Part shown: in pieces, positions 23,950 through 24,303 of the stretch | Layout: each line of letters starts with the position of its first letter | How positions within the stretch are numbered: the first letter of the stretch is position 1 | Assembly (NCBI GenBank): GCA_964451365.1 | Contig: CAYVIB010000047.1 | Coordinates: 1-24,303, forward strand | Source: CAYVIB01 sp964451365 | Lineage (GTDB): Bacteria > Pseudomonadota > Gammaproteobacteria > Pseudomonadales > Cellvibrionaceae | Reading direction: 5' to 3' | Length of the DNA stretch: 24,303 nucleotides | Position numbers and translations under genes: made by a program | Notes under the pieces: model-generated | What the model was told of the DNA's origin: nothing | The model's database searches: none | What the model saw: only the letters and a program-made list of their open reading frames with translations

Positions 23950-24303
23950 ATGATAATTAAAAGATTCAGCTGGCTGTTGTCCCTGACGTTCCTCACTGGC
24001 TGCGGCGGTTCGGACGACTTTGTCGAGCCGGTAAATTCAGAGAACCTGGCGACCGAGGAAATCACGCCCGCTATCAGCGTTCAGGTAACATCCGGTAGAA
24101 CCGAAGCCAGAAAAACATTAATCCTTGTCGAGTTATCCAAGCAAGGGCGACCGGACCGTTATCAGCCGGTGCGCCTGTCCAACGGGGACCGGTTAACAGC
24201 AACAATAAACGGGGAAACCATTCCCCTTGAACCCACCACCGAGGAATTCCCGGAAGATTATGGCGTTGGAAAATATACCGCCGAAACCACTACTATCGAA
24301 CCG
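23950..24303 (+). CDS. Lipoprotein of unknown function, 3'-truncated by window
   Basis: 118 codons are visible, open to the window end. The N-terminus MIIKRFSWLLSLTFLTGCGG is a lipoprotein signal with lipobox LTGC (acylated Cys18). The mature part is hydrophilic and beta-prone (ISVQVTSGRTEARKTLILVELS, and around VRLSNGDRLTATINGE), which fits an exported beta-sandwich protein, but I do not recognise a family. GGAG lies about 8 nt upstream of the ATG. The MITE-like element sits directly upstream, so the promoter may have been displaced or supplied by the element. Confidence 0.8.
   Translation, partial: MIIKRFSWLLSLTFLTGCGGSDDFVEPVNSENLATEEITPAISVQVTSGRTEARKTLILVELSKQGRPDRYQPVRLSNGDRLTATINGETIPLEPTTEEFPEDYGVGKYTAETTTIEP

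Noticed and set aside
23652..23960. Frames on both strands within the MITE-like element
   Set aside because: They arise from the near-perfect inverted repeat, so both strands give a similar RSGGGSPET peptide; no transposase motif.

Overview
The window reads as chromosomal DNA of a polysaccharide-degrading gammaproteobacterium, most likely from the Cellvibrio/Saccharophagus/Teredinibacter group. This is inferred from a GH6 cellulase with a polyserine linker and a CBM10-like tail, a GH11 xylanase carrying two CBM60-type modules, a secreted starch enzyme with a CBM20, and long multi-PAS hybrid kinases. No rRNA, tRNA, CRISPR array or phage module was seen. All family calls come from motif recognition by eye; no database search was run.

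Layout. 1-1484: 3' part of a secreted GH6 cellulase, closed by two tandem terminator hairpins. 1726-6143: a two-gene RND efflux operon (adaptor and pump, ATGA overlap). 6153-8306 (minus): a secreted GH13 enzyme with CBM48-like and CBM20 domains, converging on the pump gene with only 9 nt between the stops. 8714-17316: two very large hybrid histidine kinases in tandem, each with several PAS and GAF domains, a kinase core and a C-terminal receiver, but no DNA-binding output. 17317-17889: a gene-poor stretch holding a probable frameshifted gene remnant and a nested palindromic element. 17890-19887: a GlxA-type AraC regulator (minus) divergent from a DUF899 thioredoxin-like gene, which is followed by a 43-codon gene (MCPAC...). 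19943-20800 (minus): a class 3 lipase lipoprotein. 20898-21269 (minus): the remains of a subclass B3 metallo-beta-lactamase, reduced to its signal peptide and C-terminal third. 21469-23324: the GH11-CBM60-CBM60 xylanase with a near-consensus promoter, a leader of about 230 nt containing a possible short upstream ORF that overlaps the xylanase start, and a terminator. 23691-23897: a 207-bp MITE-like element with 19-bp perfect terminal inverted repeats and an 11-bp target duplication, sitting just upstream of a partial lipoprotein gene (23950-24303).

Together: three secreted glycan-active enzymes for cellulose, xylan and starch lie among signalling and export genes. The two orphan hybrid kinases could integrate environmental cues, but nothing in the window links them directly to the hydrolases. 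The most unusual points are the gutted beta-lactamase, the MITE with intact target duplication, the leader ORF overlapping the xylanase start, and the palindromic element downstream of the GlxA gene.
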